Shown here in pieces: positions 16,235-25,246 of a stretch of DNA of 45,732 bases; position 1 is the stretch's first letter; the number at the start of each line of letters is the position of its first letter. The notes beneath the pieces are model-generated. The model made no database searches and had not been told where the DNA came from. It saw only the letters and a list, made by a program, of their open reading frames with translations. The position numbers and the translations under genes are program-made. Source of the DNA: Candidatus Limicola stercorigallinarum (GTDB taxonomy: Bacteria; Actinomycetota; Coriobacteriia; Coriobacteriales; Coriobacteriaceae); contig DVID01000011.1 of NCBI GenBank assembly GCA_018711625.1, positions 1 through 45,732 on the forward strand. The letters run 5' to 3'.

Positions 16235-17356
16235 ATGGCCACCCTGCCCACAGCTGCTCCGGCACAGGAGCCCATCGATTTTTCCGCCTTTCGCGATCCC
16301 AAGCTTGCGCACGAGCTTATCGAGCGCATCCATAGCCTCGTGGGCGAGCGCTCGCTCAACCTCATGGAGGTCTGCGGCACGCACACCATGAGTATCGGGC
16401 GCTATGGGTTTCGCTCCGTCATGCCTGCCGGTCTGCGCTTGCTCTCGGGCCCCGGGTGCCCCGTTTGCGTAACGGCCAACCAGGATATCGACCACATTAT
16501 CGCCCTGGCACGGCTGGACACTGTTACCATCGCCACCTTTGGCGACATGATGCGCGTGCCCGGCTCCACCTCGTCGCTTGCGGCCGAAAAAGCCGCCGGC
16601 CATGACGTACGGATTGTGTACTCTCCCCTCGACGCCATCAGGCTTGCCGAGGAGCACCCCGAGCGCTCGGTGGTATTTGCTGGCGTGGGTTTTGAAACCA
16701 CCACGCCCACCATTGCCGCCTGCATTTTGGAAGCCGCCACGCGCGGCCTGCGCAACTTCTCGGTGTTCAGCGCCCACAAAATGACGCCGCCCGCACTCCG
16801 CGCCATCGCAGACGACCCCGAGACCCGCATCGACGGCTTCATCCTTCCGGGCCACGTCTCTACCATCACCGGTCTTGAGCCGTACCAGTTCCTCGTTGGC
16901 GACTACGGCATTCCGGGCGTGGTCACGGGCTTTGAGCCGGTGGACATCTTGGAGAGCATCGTGCTCCTGGCCGAGATGGCGCTGAGCGGCACGCCGCGCA
17001 TTCAAAACGCCTACCGCCGGGGTGTTGCCGATGCGGGCAACCCGGTAGCGCGGAAGCTTGTTGACCAGGTGTTTGCGGTGTGCGATGCCACCTGGCGCGG
17101 TCTGGGAACGCTGCCGGCATCGGGTCTTGCCATCCGCGAGGAATATGCCGCCTTCGATGCGCGTCGCCGCTTCTCGGTTGAGGTGCAGCCCGCCCAAGAA
17201 CCGCGCGGTTGCCGCTGCGGCGACGTGCTGCGCGGCGCCATCACGCCTCACGGTTGCCCCCTCTTTGGCCGCACTTGTACGCCCGAGCATCCTGTGGGGC
17301 CCTGCATGGTCTCCAGCGAGGGCAGCTGCGCCGCGTACTTCCGCTATCACGAATAA
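16235..17356 (+). CDS. hypD: Hydrogenase maturation iron-sulfur protein HypD
   Basis: 373 residues. Conserved motifs are in order: EVCGTHTMSIGRYGFR, LSGPGCPVCVT, VVTGFEPVDIL, and a C-terminal cysteine-rich part (RGCRCGDVLRG, HGCPLFGRTC, CMVSSEGSCAAYFRY) holding the [4Fe-4S] cluster. HypD is the scaffold on which Fe receives CN and CO. The ATG at 16235 is chosen because AGAGG lies seven nt upstream; a GTG at 16229 overlapping the hypC stop is the alternative. Confidence 0.95.
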   Translation: MATLPTAAPAQEPIDFSAFRDPKLAHELIERIHSLVGERSLNLMEVCGTHTMSIGRYGFRSVMPAGLRLLSGPGCPVCVTANQDIDHIIALARLDTVTIATFGDMMRVPGSTSSLAAEKAAGHDVRIVYSPLDAIRLAEEHPERSVVFAGVGFETTTPTIAACILEAATRGLRNFSVFSAHKMTPPALRAIADDPETRIDGFILPGHVSTITGLEPYQFLVGDYGIPGVVTGFEPVDILESIVLLAEMALSGTPRIQNAYRRGVADAGNPVARKLVDQVFAVCDATWRGLGTLPASGLAIREEYAAFDARRRFSVEVQPAQEPRGCRCGDVLRGAITPHGCPLFGRTCTPEHPVGPCMVSSEGSCAAYFRYHE

Positions 17357-17374
17357 AACGATGGGACGATTACC

Positions 17375-18397
17375 ATGAACGACACGCAGGTGCTCCTGGG
17401 CCACGGATCGGGCGGCCAGATGATGAAGCGCATCATCGACGAGGTGTTTCTTGAGGCGTTTGGCACGCCGGAACTCCTTGCGGGCAACGACGCCGGCGTA
17501 GCCGCGTTTGCCCCCACCGGGCGCATCGCCCTTTCCACCGATAGCTTTGTGGTAACGCCGCATTTCTTCCCTGGCGGCGATATCGGCCGGCTTGCCGTGT
17601 GCGGCACGGTGAACGACGTGGCAACCTCGGGCGCTACCGTGCGCTACCTCTCCTGCGGGTTCATCCTTGAAGAGGGCTTTCCCATGGAGGACCTGCGGCG
17701 CATCTGCGCGAGCATGGCTGCTTGCGCGCGTGAGGCCGGCGTGACCATCATCACGGGCGACACCAAGGTGGTGGAACGCGGCGGCGCCGATGGCGTGTAC
17801 ATCAACACGGCCGGCGTGGGCGAGGTGCTCACGGGCGTGAATCTTTCCGGCGCGAACTGCCGCCCCGGTGACGCGGTGCTCGTTTCGGGCAACCTTGGCG
17901 ACCACGGCATTGCCATCATGAGCCAGCGTGAGGGACTCGCCTTCTCCACCACTGTCGAGAGCGACGCAGCGCCGCTCAATCACCTTATCGCCGCTGTAAT
18001 GCAGGCCGCTCCGCACGTGCGCTGCTTCCGCGACCCCACACGCGGCGGACTCGCCAGCACGCTCAACGAGTTTGCGCAGGCAAGCGGTGTTGCCATCGAG
18101 ATTGAAGAAGATGCCATCCCCGTGCAGCCCGCCGTGCAAGCCGCCTGCGAGATGCTCGGATACGACGTACTGCAGGTGGCAAATGAGGGCAAGATGGTTG
18201 CCGTGGTGCCGGCCGACGAGGCCGAAGCCGCGCTGGCCGCCATGCGCTCCAGCCGTTACGGCGAAAACGCAGCAATCATCGGGCACGTTGCCGAGGCACC
18301 CACCGCGGGCGGTCCCGTGGTGCGCGTACGTACGGCCTGGGGTTCGTCACGCATCCTCGACATGCTTGTAGGCGAGCAGCTGCCGCGCATCTGCTAA
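17375..18397 (+). CDS. hypE: Hydrogenase maturation dehydratase HypE
   Basis: 340 residues of the PurM/HypE fold: LGHGSGGQMMKRIIDEVF at the start, STDSFVVTPHFFPGGDIG, FRDPTRGGLAST, and the C-terminal tail ending PRIC. The final Cys is the site carbamoylated by HypF and dehydrated with ATP to thiocyanate, then passed to HypC-HypD. It lies 18 nt after hypD. With hypF, hypC and hypD this gives the Fe-ligand branch of [NiFe]-hydrogenase maturation; hypA, hypB and the structural genes are not in the window. Confidence 0.96.
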   Translation: MNDTQVLLGHGSGGQMMKRIIDEVFLEAFGTPELLAGNDAGVAAFAPTGRIALSTDSFVVTPHFFPGGDIGRLAVCGTVNDVATSGATVRYLSCGFILEEGFPMEDLRRICASMAACAREAGVTIITGDTKVVERGGADGVYINTAGVGEVLTGVNLSGANCRPGDAVLVSGNLGDHGIAIMSQREGLAFSTTVESDAAPLNHLIAAVMQAAPHVRCFRDPTRGGLASTLNEFAQASGVAIEIEEDAIPVQPAVQAACEMLGYDVLQVANEGKMVAVVPADEAEAALAAMRSSRYGENAAIIGHVAEAPTAGGPVVRVRTAWGSSRILDMLVGEQLPRIC

Positions 18398-18509
18398 GAG
18401 CGCTCGGCACCAAACCGCAGGCGCGTCCTGCTCATGGTCCAACACCCCTCCGCACCTGTGGATATCACACTTGGGTAGCCTTTGGGCAGCGCGCTGAACG
18501 ACCCAAATG

Positions 18510-18654
18510 AAAATGAACGCGGTTTTCCGACGTTTTTGCCCGACCTCTTGAGTAGACACGCCCCGCGGCACAAGAAAATGCCTGGTAGAGGTGTTAGCGA
18601 TTTTCTGTCTACTCGACGGGCACGTCCAAAACGTCGGAAAACCGCGCTCATTTT
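18510..18654 (+). repeat. GAGTAGAC hairpin element, copy B (145 nt)
   Basis: The 27-nt arms 18510-18536 and 18628-18654 are inverted repeats with one mismatch (core CGCGGTTTTCCGACGTTTT). Exactly 13 nt inside each arm is a perfect box: GAGTAGAC (18550-18557) and GTCTACTC (18607-18614), with 49 nt between. The loop has AAGAAAATGCCTGGT, aligning with the loops of the other copies. Within the 13-nt gaps TGCCCG and CGGGCA can also pair. The right arm runs into TTTTTT. The element separates hypE from a truncated GH1 fragment whose reading frame ends 14 nt from the arm. Confidence 0.9.
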
Positions 18655-18667
18655 TTCTGAGCCTGAC

Positions 18668-18997
18668 CTAGCGCTTACGCATCTCGGAGGTGCCCGAGCT
18701 CACCAGGTCGATGGGGCCCCACCACGCGTAGCCAAAGACCTCAACGCTGTCCTTGAGCGCCTCTGCCAGCTGCTCCACATGGCGCTTGAGGTAGTCGATG
18801 CGGTAGTCGTCCTCAATCCAGCCGTTCTCGTCGGGCGTATCAACCGCGCTCAGGCCGTTCTCGGAAATAAAGATCGGCAGGTGATAGCGGTCATAGATGT
18901 GGTTGAGCGTGATGCGGAAACCGATGGGGTCAACCGTCCAGCCCCATTCGCTCTGCTCGAGGTACGGGTTCTTGATCTGCGACACAAGCGAGGCCAA
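18668..18997 (-). pseudogene. GH1 6-phospho-beta-glucosidase fragment, truncated at both ends
   Basis: The open frame matches the C-terminal part of GH1 enzymes: QIKNPYLEQSEWGW, then LPIFISENGL (the nucleophile motif) and VFGYAWWGPIDLVS. About 350 N-terminal residues are missing. The frame stops after SEMRKR, where family members continue about 30 residues (usually with YGF-YVD). There is no proper start or ribosome binding site. The C-terminal break lies next to hairpin element B, so the break and the element may share a history. Confidence 0.85.
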
Positions 18998-19018
18998 GCG
19001 CCGCCGCCACGCCTATGC

Positions 19019-19105
19019 TTTAGCTCGGTCGACGACACCATGCGCCTCATGCAGACGGACACCTTTGAGGAGTTCGTTCGCGTGTTTGCGCACGAGCTGC
19101 GGTAG
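19019..19105 (+). pseudogene. Possible C-terminal remnant of a plus-strand gene
   Basis: The frame FSSVDDTMRLMQTDTFEEFV...AHELR ending at the stop 19103-19105 looks protein-like but has no start, no upstream homology and no ribosome binding site. The family was not recognised. It adjoins the GH1 fragment and supports the idea of a rearranged, decaying segment at 18660-19105. Confidence 0.25.
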
Positions 19106-19288
19106 GAGTCGCAGAACGTAGGACAACGGAGCCGAGGGCAAGCCGATAGGGCGTGCCGCAATACCCCCGTGCACAAGGTGTGGCACAATGGCACCGGCGC
19201 ATACGGCTCTGCCCCGTGCGCCCTCCTTATCACGTGTCGACCATCTTGGCCTGCGGACACTCCGCACGCCTGCCCCAAGGAAGCCCTT

Positions 19289-19960
19289 ATGCCTTACACC
19301 CACGTTGTTTTTGACCTTGACGGAACGCTGCTCAACACGCTTGAAGACCTTGCCCGCACGGGCAACTATGTGTGCGCCGCAAACGGCTGGCCCACTTTTG
19401 CACACGATGCGTATCGTTTTAAGGTGGGAAACGGCATCCCTAAACTCATCGAGCGTATTGTGCCAGCTGAGTATGCCTACGATTCGCACGTACTTGAGGC
19501 AACCTATACCGCGTTTTGCTCGTACTACGACGCACATAAAGAGGACCACACCTGCCCCTACCCAGGCGTGCTTGACATGCTGGACGCGCTTTCCGCCCAA
19601 GAGGTTCAGCTTGCTGTGCTCTCCAACAAAGATCATATGGCGGTAGTGCCGCTGGTAGAGCACTATTTTGGCAACCGATTCTGCGTCGTTCAGGGGCGCA
19701 CCGATGCGTTCCCGCCCAAGCCTGCCGCGCCAGCAACACTCCATGTGCTTGCAGAGATGGGAGCAGACCCTGCGCACACGCTCTATGTGGGCGATAGCAA
19801 TGTAGACGTGGCAACGGGACACAACGCGGGGCTTTCCGTCGCAGGCGTGAGCTGGGGCTTCCGTGGGCGTAGCGAGCTTGAGGCCGCCGGCGCCGATGTG
19901 ATAGTAGATACGCCCGCCGAGCTCACGCAGCTCATCATCAACGGCCGCGTGAGCTCCTAG
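19289..19960 (+). CDS. HAD-superfamily phosphatase, phosphoglycolate-phosphatase-like
   Basis: 223 residues. Motif I is FDLDGTLLNTLEDL (nucleophile Asp and acid/base Asp), motif II LAVLSNKD, motif III lysine in PPKPAAPATL, and motif IV YVGDSNVDVATGHNAG. An alpha-helical C1 cap lies between motifs I and II. The arrangement matches Gph-like phosphatases acting on small phosphate esters; the true substrate is not given by sequence. The ATG at 19289 has AAGGA upstream. Neighbours give no clear pathway. Confidence 0.9.
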   Translation: MPYTHVVFDLDGTLLNTLEDLARTGNYVCAANGWPTFAHDAYRFKVGNGIPKLIERIVPAEYAYDSHVLEATYTAFCSYYDAHKEDHTCPYPGVLDMLDALSAQEVQLAVLSNKDHMAVVPLVEHYFGNRFCVVQGRTDAFPPKPAAPATLHVLAEMGADPAHTLYVGDSNVDVATGHNAGLSVAGVSWGFRGRSELEAAGADVIVDTPAELTQLIINGRVSS

Positions 19961-20013
19961 CGATTGTCTCTATAAAGAACCGCCTATACGGAAGGCGCGT
20001 CTAAGCCTGCCAG

Positions 20014-20568
20014 CTATGACAAGAAGGCGTTGGTGATAGCGGTCTCTGCGTCTTCCGTTGTGGACCACACGCCGTCCTCGTCCTTTTCGTAGGTGATGGT
20101 AAACGTGTTCTCGACTGGTTTGGCGCTCTCCACCATCTCCATCAAAGTCTGGCCCGCCAGCGTATAGAGCCCCTGCTCATCGGTAAGCGTGGCCAAATCG
20201 AGCGTTTGGAGCTTCTCGACATAGGCCGTCTGGAAGCTCGAGAGAATGTCCGAAATTGACTTCAAGGTAACCGTCACCTGCACGTCGGCCGTGGTGTCTT
20301 CAACCTTGATGTCGTCAATCTGGTAATCGAAACCCTCAAGATACGAGGCCGCAAACTCCTTGGCATCAATACCCAGCGCGGTAAAATCCTCGCCCGAAGC
20401 AGCGGCAATCTCGTCCAACAAATCGTCTTGCGACGCCTTAAGCTCATCGAACTCAGAGGTGATGTCCTCGCGGATGAGGTCGGCAGCAGAGGGGCCGCAG
20501 CCCGCAAGACCACCCAGGCACAGGGTCACAGCAAACATAAGGGAAGCAACGAGGCGGATGCGTTTCAC
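20014..20568 (-). CDS. Putative lipoprotein, DUF-type
   Basis: 184 residues. A lipoprotein signal peptide (KRIRLVASLMFAVTLCLGG then LAGC) marks Cys24 for lipidation. The mature part is acidic and mixed alpha/beta (SEFDELKASQDDLLDEIAA, then strands such as TADVQVTVTLKSI and NTFTITYEKDEDGVW). It resembles the small secreted lipoproteins common in Coriobacteriia and other Gram-positives; no function is known. The start is GTG at 20568, supported by GAGAGGAG. Confidence 0.8.
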   Translation of the reverse strand: MKRIRLVASLMFAVTLCLGGLAGCGPSAADLIREDITSEFDELKASQDDLLDEIAAASGEDFTALGIDAKEFAASYLEGFDYQIDDIKVEDTTADVQVTVTLKSISDILSSFQTAYVEKLQTLDLATLTDEQGLYTLAGQTLMEMVESAKPVENTFTITYEKDEDGVWSTTEDAETAITNAFLS

Positions 20569-20628
20569 GGGTCTCCTCTCAGGTTGAAGTTATGGCGTCG
20601 CGCGCGAGCATGCAACGCCACACAGCAG

Positions 20629-21312
20629 CTAAGCCTTTACGCCGTACTGCGCATAGTAGGCGTCAAGTGCGCCCTTGAGCGCCTCGTCAATAACCGGGCC
20701 GCCCGGACGCTCGGGGTTAGAGAGCACCTCAACAACCTCTGCCATGCTCACAATCGAGGCAACCGGGAAGCCATAGCGCTCCTCAATCTCCTTCTGCGCC
20801 GTGGTGACGCCGCCCTTGCCCACTTCCATACGGTTCAGGCTCACGATGAGGCCCTTCACCTCAACCTGAGCGGCCGCCTTAAGGATGGGGTACGTCTCGT
20901 CGATCGACTTGCCCGAGGTGGTAACGTCCTCAACCATCACCACGCGGTCGCCGTCGGCAAGTTCGGCGCCCAGCAGATTGCCCGCATCTGCACCGTGGTC
21001 TTTGACCTCCTTGCGGTTGCAGCAATACTTGACCTCTTTGCCGTAGAGGTTGTGCAGCGCAATAGCCGTAACCACCGCCAGCGGGATGCCCTTGTACGCG
21101 GGCCCAAAGAGCACGTCAAAGTCCAACCCAAAGTTGTCGTGGATGGCGTGGGCGTAATACTCGCCCAGGCGCTTGAGCTGCTCGCCGGTAACGTAGGCGC
21201 CGGCGTTCATGAAAAAGGGGCTCTTGCGGCCGCTCTTGAGCGTGAACTCGCCAAACTTGAGCACGTCGCTCTCGACCATGAACTCAATAAACTCCTGCTT
21301 GTATGCCTCCAT
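20629..21312 (-). CDS. pyrE: Orotate phosphoribosyltransferase
   Basis: 227 residues. The PRPP-binding motif is VVMVEDVTTSGKS, and the N-terminal part has FGEFTLKSGRKSPFFMNAG and LFGPAYKGIPLAV, typical of PyrE. It converts orotate and PRPP to orotidine monophosphate in pyrimidine synthesis. The ATG at 21312 has AAAGGGAG upstream. No other pyr gene adjoins it. It is in the same direction as the lipoprotein gene, 60 nt before that gene's start, so they may be cotranscribed. Confidence 0.95.
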   Translation of the reverse strand: MEAYKQEFIEFMVESDVLKFGEFTLKSGRKSPFFMNAGAYVTGEQLKRLGEYYAHAIHDNFGLDFDVLFGPAYKGIPLAVVTAIALHNLYGKEVKYCCNRKEVKDHGADAGNLLGAELADGDRVVMVEDVTTSGKSIDETYPILKAAAQVEVKGLIVSLNRMEVGKGGVTTAQKEIEERYGFPVASIVSMAEVVEVLSNPERPGGPVIDEALKGALDAYYAQYGVKA

Positions 21313-21417
21313 GGAAGCTCCCTTTCTCGTTGTGGACGTGCGGCGCGGCGTTGCCCGCACACGCCCGCTTCATCTGCTCAAGGATACCATGCGCCCCATA
21401 CCGTGCCTGTATGAAGT

Positions 21418-21455
21418 GGATGGAACGACCCGATGAAACGACCCCGTTCCCATCC
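21418..21455. repeat. Dispersed GGGGACGGGGTCGTTTCATC-type repeat, copy 1
   Basis: Positions 21432-21455, read in reverse complement, match 36279-36303 over 24 nt with one difference (GATGGGAACGGGG against GATGGGGACGGGG, then TCGTTTCATC). The local sequence also forms a hairpin, GGATGGAAC (from 21418) with GTTCCCATCC (21446-21455). It lies between rbsK and pyrE. Confidence 0.75.
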
Positions 21456-21469
21456 ATCCCATCCATCCG

Positions 21470-22420
21470 CTAGCCTTGCCAGCCTTGGGCGATCCACTCC
21501 CACACCTCTTGCTCGGTAGGGATAGACTGCTGAGCGCCCAAGCGCGAAACCGCAATGGACGCGGCGAAGGTGGCCGGACCCATGGCATCAACCACAGGGA
21601 ACCACGCTGCGCGAGCGGCGGCAAATGCGCCCAGGTAGGTGTCGCCTGCCGCCGTGGTATCCACCACTGAGCGTGCGCAGGCGGGCACGTGGAAATACCC
21701 TTCCTCGCCCAAGTTCACCGATCCAGCACCGCCCAGTGTAATAACCGAGTTGCCCCCGGTGCGCGCGTTGAGCATCTCCAGCGCCTCTCGGCAGCTCTGC
21801 TCGTCGTGCGGAACGATGCCGGTGAGGGCTTCGCACTCTGTTTCGTTAAGGCACACCAGGTCCACTTCGCGCCACGCCTCATCGGGCAGATCGCAGGCAG
21901 GAGCCGGGTTAAAGATGGTGTAGAGCCCCCGCTTATGCGCATGCATAATCACCTGGGCTGTTGCGGCAAGGCTGCACTCACCCTGCGCAAGCAGCACACT
22001 GCCCACGCCCACAGCGCCCGATGCTATGAGCTCGTCGAGAGCACGCACGGCGTCATCGCCCGTGCGCACCATGTTGGCACCCGCAGAAACCACAATCCGG
22101 TTGTCGCCGCCCACGCGCACAATCATCGCCACCCCGGTGGCGGCGGCAGAGCTCCGCTGCACATGCGTGCAGTCAACGCCAGCTTCAACAAGATTTGCCA
22201 CGAGCGTGTCGCCAAAGGCGTCCTCGCCCACCGCACCAATCATGTAGGTGGGAGCACCCATGCGCGCCGCAGCAACCGCCTGGTTGGCACCCTTGCCGCC
22301 CGGCGTGGTCACAAACGAGCGCCCCAAAACGGTCTCACCTACGGCAGGCATACGGCTCGCCTCGATCGAAAGGTCCATGTTTATGCTGCCAAACACAACA
22401 ACAGAACGCGAATCGTCCAT
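21470..22420 (-). CDS. rbsK: Ribokinase-family (PfkB) sugar kinase, probably ribokinase
   Basis: 316 residues. PfkB motif 1 is TTPGGKGANQAVAAARMG; motif 2 is VDTTAAGDTYLGAFAA with the catalytic Asp in AGD. The N-terminus VVVFGSINMDLSI is characteristic of ribokinase. It phosphorylates ribose at C5. No ribose transporter or regulator adjoins it, so specificity for another nucleoside sugar is possible. The ATG at 22420 follows AAAGGGGG; an upstream extension in frame is Arg/Lys-rich and unlikely. Confidence 0.88.
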   Translation of the reverse strand: MDDSRSVVVFGSINMDLSIEASRMPAVGETVLGRSFVTTPGGKGANQAVAAARMGAPTYMIGAVGEDAFGDTLVANLVEAGVDCTHVQRSSAAATGVAMIVRVGGDNRIVVSAGANMVRTGDDAVRALDELIASGAVGVGSVLLAQGECSLAATAQVIMHAHKRGLYTIFNPAPACDLPDEAWREVDLVCLNETECEALTGIVPHDEQSCREALEMLNARTGGNSVITLGGAGSVNLGEEGYFHVPACARSVVDTTAAGDTYLGAFAAARAAWFPVVDAMGPATFAASIAVSRLGAQQSIPTEQEVWEWIAQGWQG

Positions 22421-22640
22421 ACGGGCCCCCTTTCGTGCTGGCTTCATCTTACCGCGCGGCTCGCGGTTTTCGTGCGCCATCTCAAGAGGCGTAGCAGCAG
22501 GCAACTCACTCCGATGACCCCTCCCAAACAACTCGCGAACCTATGGAAAGGGTGCGCGATAGCCGCCCAACAACAAGCCGGGTTGAAGGCCGGACGGTAC
22601 AATAGGTGTGCAACTACACTACGTTGATATTGGGTGATGT

Positions 22641-25082
22641 ATGTTCAACCCCATGGATTATATGAACCGTAAGCACAACACCTCGAACGGCAACGCGGGG
22701 CGCGCTGACGCCACGCAGCCGCACGACGCCGCCCAGGCGCAGCATCCCGCACGGCCCGCGGCACGAGATCACCGGCGGGCAGAGGAGCAGCACCGGGCAG
22801 CGCAGGACAAGCGGACTCCGCGTCAGCGCAAGGCGGCGCCAGGCACCCGTGCTGCAGGCATGCCGAGCGCCCAGGCTCACGGCGCCCGTCCTCACCATGC
22901 CGCACAGGCCAACGGCCGGGCGGCATCCGGCGCAGCTGCAGCCGCGCCGGCGAATACGACAACCAGTGCACCTTCCGCACGCCCGCGCTCGCGCTACATC
23001 CCGGCGCTCGACGGTATCCGCACGCTTGCCGTGCTAGCGGTGGTGCTCTACCACCTCAACCTCCCGTGGGCCCAGGGCGGTCTTTTGGGAGTCACGGTCT
23101 TCTTTGTGCTCTCGGGCTACCTCATCACGCATCTTCTTCTTGAGGAGTTCCAGCACACAGGCAGCATCGACCTTAAGGGCTTCTGGGTGCGGCGCATGCG
23201 GCGTCTGATGCCAGCCATCGTGACCGTGATGGTGGTCACCTGCGCGCTTTGCACCATCTTCAACCATGTCATGCTCACCAAGATGCGGCCGGACATCCTG
23301 CCCTCGCTCTTTTTTGTCAACAACTGGTGGCAGATCCTGCAAAACGTGTCGTACTTTGACGCGCTGGGCGACCCTTCACCGCTCACGCACTTCTGGTCGC
23401 TTGCCATCGAGGCTCAGTTTTACCTGGTGTGGCCGCCCATCCTTCTGCTCATGCTCAAGCTGGGTGTGAAGCGCACGCCCACCCGCCGCATCGTGGTGGC
23501 GCTTGCCGCCATATCGGCGCTGGCCATGGCACTTCTCTACAACCCCGCGGTCGACCCCAGCCGCATCTATTACGGTACCGATACGCGCGTATTCTCGCTA
23601 CTTCTGGGTGCTTGGCTCGCCTTTATTCCCGAGCGCGCCCTCAACCCGCGCGGAATCATCAACGCCATCGGCCTTGGGCGTTTCTTGCCTGCCCGTGCAC
23701 ATGAAACGGCATCTGCTCAAGAAACCTCAAGCGAAGCACGTACGGGAGCCCCGCACACGGCATCTCGCCCCAGCCCCCGCATCTCCCCCGCTCTCGCAAC
23801 CGACCTTGTGGGTCTTGCGGGCCTCGCAGGCCTTGTCCTCATGGTGGTCTTCACCAATGGCTACACGGCCTTCCCCTATCAGGGCGGCACGCTTCTGTGC
23901 ACCATCCTCACACTCATGCTCATGATGGCGGCCATCCAGCCTGCCGGGATTCTTGCCCGCGCGCTCTCATGGACTCCGCTCGTATGGCTGGGCAAGCGCT
24001 CCTACGGCATCTACCTGTGGCATTATCCGTTGCTCATGCTTATGAACCCCGTGGCCGACGTGACCGAAAAGCCATGGTGGCTGCTCATTGTTCAAGCGCT
24101 CGTGGTGGTTGCCGCGGCCGAGGTCTCGTACCGCTTTATCGAGACGCCGTTTAGGCACGGAGCCTTCGGTCGCTTTGTGAAGCAGCTCCGCTCGGGCAAC
24201 ATCTCCCTCCCCGTAATGGTCCGCAGGCACGTGCCCCTAGTTGCCGTATGCGCCGCACTTGCCGTGGTTGCCCTGGGTGGCCTGGTGTTTGTGCCCAATA
24301 CCTCGGCCCTGAGCGAGGAGGGCGCGGCGCTTCTGGCCGACGGCGCAGCAAGCAATGGCAACACAGGAGCCGAGGGCGGAGATGCCGCCGCCAATGCCGC
24401 AGGTGGAGACAACGCCGCATCTGCCACTAACACCTCAGGCGACGCAGGCGCCACCGATGATTCGGGCTTCCCCGCAGGTTCCTACGACATCTTGATGGTG
24501 GGCGACTCGGTCTCGCTCCGCTGTGTCAACACCTTTGCGAACACCTTCCCGCACGGGCACATCGACGCTGCCAAAAGCCGCCAGTTTAGCGCTGGCATCG
24601 AAACCTACCGCAGCTATGTTGACCAAAACCTTGCAGGCAAGATTGCTGTCTTTGCCCTGGGAACCAATGGCCTTGTCACCGACGAGCAAATCGATGAGCT
24701 TATGGGGCTTGTGGGCTCCAAGCGTGTTGCCGTCTTCATCAATACGCGAAGCCCGCAGCCGTGGGTAGGCGCCACTAACGAGGCCATCGCCCGTGCGGCC
24801 GAACGCTATGACAACGTGCGCGTTATCGATTGGTACGGATACAGCGCCAACCGCAATGATGTCTTTGACGGCGACGGCACGCATTTAAACAATAAGGGCG
24901 CCAACGAGTACATCAACCTCGTTTATGACGCGGTGAAGGAAGACCTGCCGGTGCACCCCGAAGATCATGCAAGCGATCCGCAGCCCGCCAAGGTGCACGA
25001 TGCCCTCAACAAGGTTGCATCTGCCCTGGCCCATGGCTTTGCGCCGCATGCCCTCAACCCCAAGGAGGGCAGCGCGGCGTAA
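22641..25082 (+). CDS. OatA-like acyltransferase with C-terminal SGNH domain
   Basis: 813 residues. About 115 disordered residues rich in Ala, His, Arg and Gln lead into an acyltransferase-3 membrane domain (about 118-490; RYIPALDGIRTLAVLAVVLYH region with its conserved His, and HFWSLAIEAQFYLVWP). After a further membrane segment and an Ala/Gly/Asn linker comes an extracellular SGNH domain with S623 (MVGDSVSL), ALGTNG, and D745/H748 (DGTHLN). This two-domain layout is that of peptidoglycan O-acetyltransferase OatA, which confers lysozyme resistance, though acylation of other surface polymers is possible. The start may be 22641 or 22656. Confidence 0.88.
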   Translation: MFNPMDYMNRKHNTSNGNAGRADATQPHDAAQAQHPARPAARDHRRAEEQHRAAQDKRTPRQRKAAPGTRAAGMPSAQAHGARPHHAAQANGRAASGAAAAAPANTTTSAPSARPRSRYIPALDGIRTLAVLAVVLYHLNLPWAQGGLLGVTVFFVLSGYLITHLLLEEFQHTGSIDLKGFWVRRMRRLMPAIVTVMVVTCALCTIFNHVMLTKMRPDILPSLFFVNNWWQILQNVSYFDALGDPSPLTHFWSLAIEAQFYLVWPPILLLMLKLGVKRTPTRRIVVALAAISALAMALLYNPAVDPSRIYYGTDTRVFSLLLGAWLAFIPERALNPRGIINAIGLGRFLPARAHETASAQETSSEARTGAPHTASRPSPRISPALATDLVGLAGLAGLVLMVVFTNGYTAFPYQGGTLLCTILTLMLMMAAIQPAGILARALSWTPLVWLGKRSYGIYLWHYPLLMLMNPVADVTEKPWWLLIVQALVVVAAAEVSYRFIETPFRHGAFGRFVKQLRSGNISLPVMVRRHVPLVAVCAALAVVALGGLVFVPNTSALSEEGAALLADGAASNGNTGAEGGDAAANAAGGDNAASATNTSGDAGATDDSGFPAGSYDILMVGDSVSLRCVNTFANTFPHGHIDAAKSRQFSAGIETYRSYVDQNLAGKIAVFALGTNGLVTDEQIDELMGLVGSKRVAVFINTRSPQPWVGATNEAIARAAERYDNVRVIDWYGYSANRNDVFDGDGTHLNNKGANEYINLVYDAVKEDLPVHPEDHASDPQPAKVHDALNKVASALAHGFAPHALNPKEGSAA

Positions 25083-25140
25083 GGCGGGTGCAGGAGCAAG
25101 CGGAGGCTACACAATCGCAACCTCCCCAGTGACTGTTCAG

Positions 25141-25210
25141 CGCTATCTTGTTATTTCGACGTTGAATACGGTGTTTTTGGCCCCTTCAAGGTCAAAAAAA
25201 CAAGATAGCG
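25141..25210. terminator. Long hairpin between convergent genes, probable bidirectional terminator
   Basis: CGCTATCTTGTT (25141-25152) pairs perfectly with its complement at 25199-25210, and the stem continues with a few mismatches to about 25 bp, including GTTGAA with TTCAAG. A-rich and T-rich stretches flank the inner stem. It lies between the convergent acyltransferase and NRMT genes. It shares no box with the GAGTAGAC elements. Confidence 0.6.
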
Positions 25211-25246
25211 AAAAGCCGGAGGCCGGCAGAAGGCGTGCGGCCACCT

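Noticed and set aside
16067-18286. 739-codon open frame on the minus strand
   Set aside because: Shadow of hypC, hypD and hypE, all of which are well supported on the plus strand.
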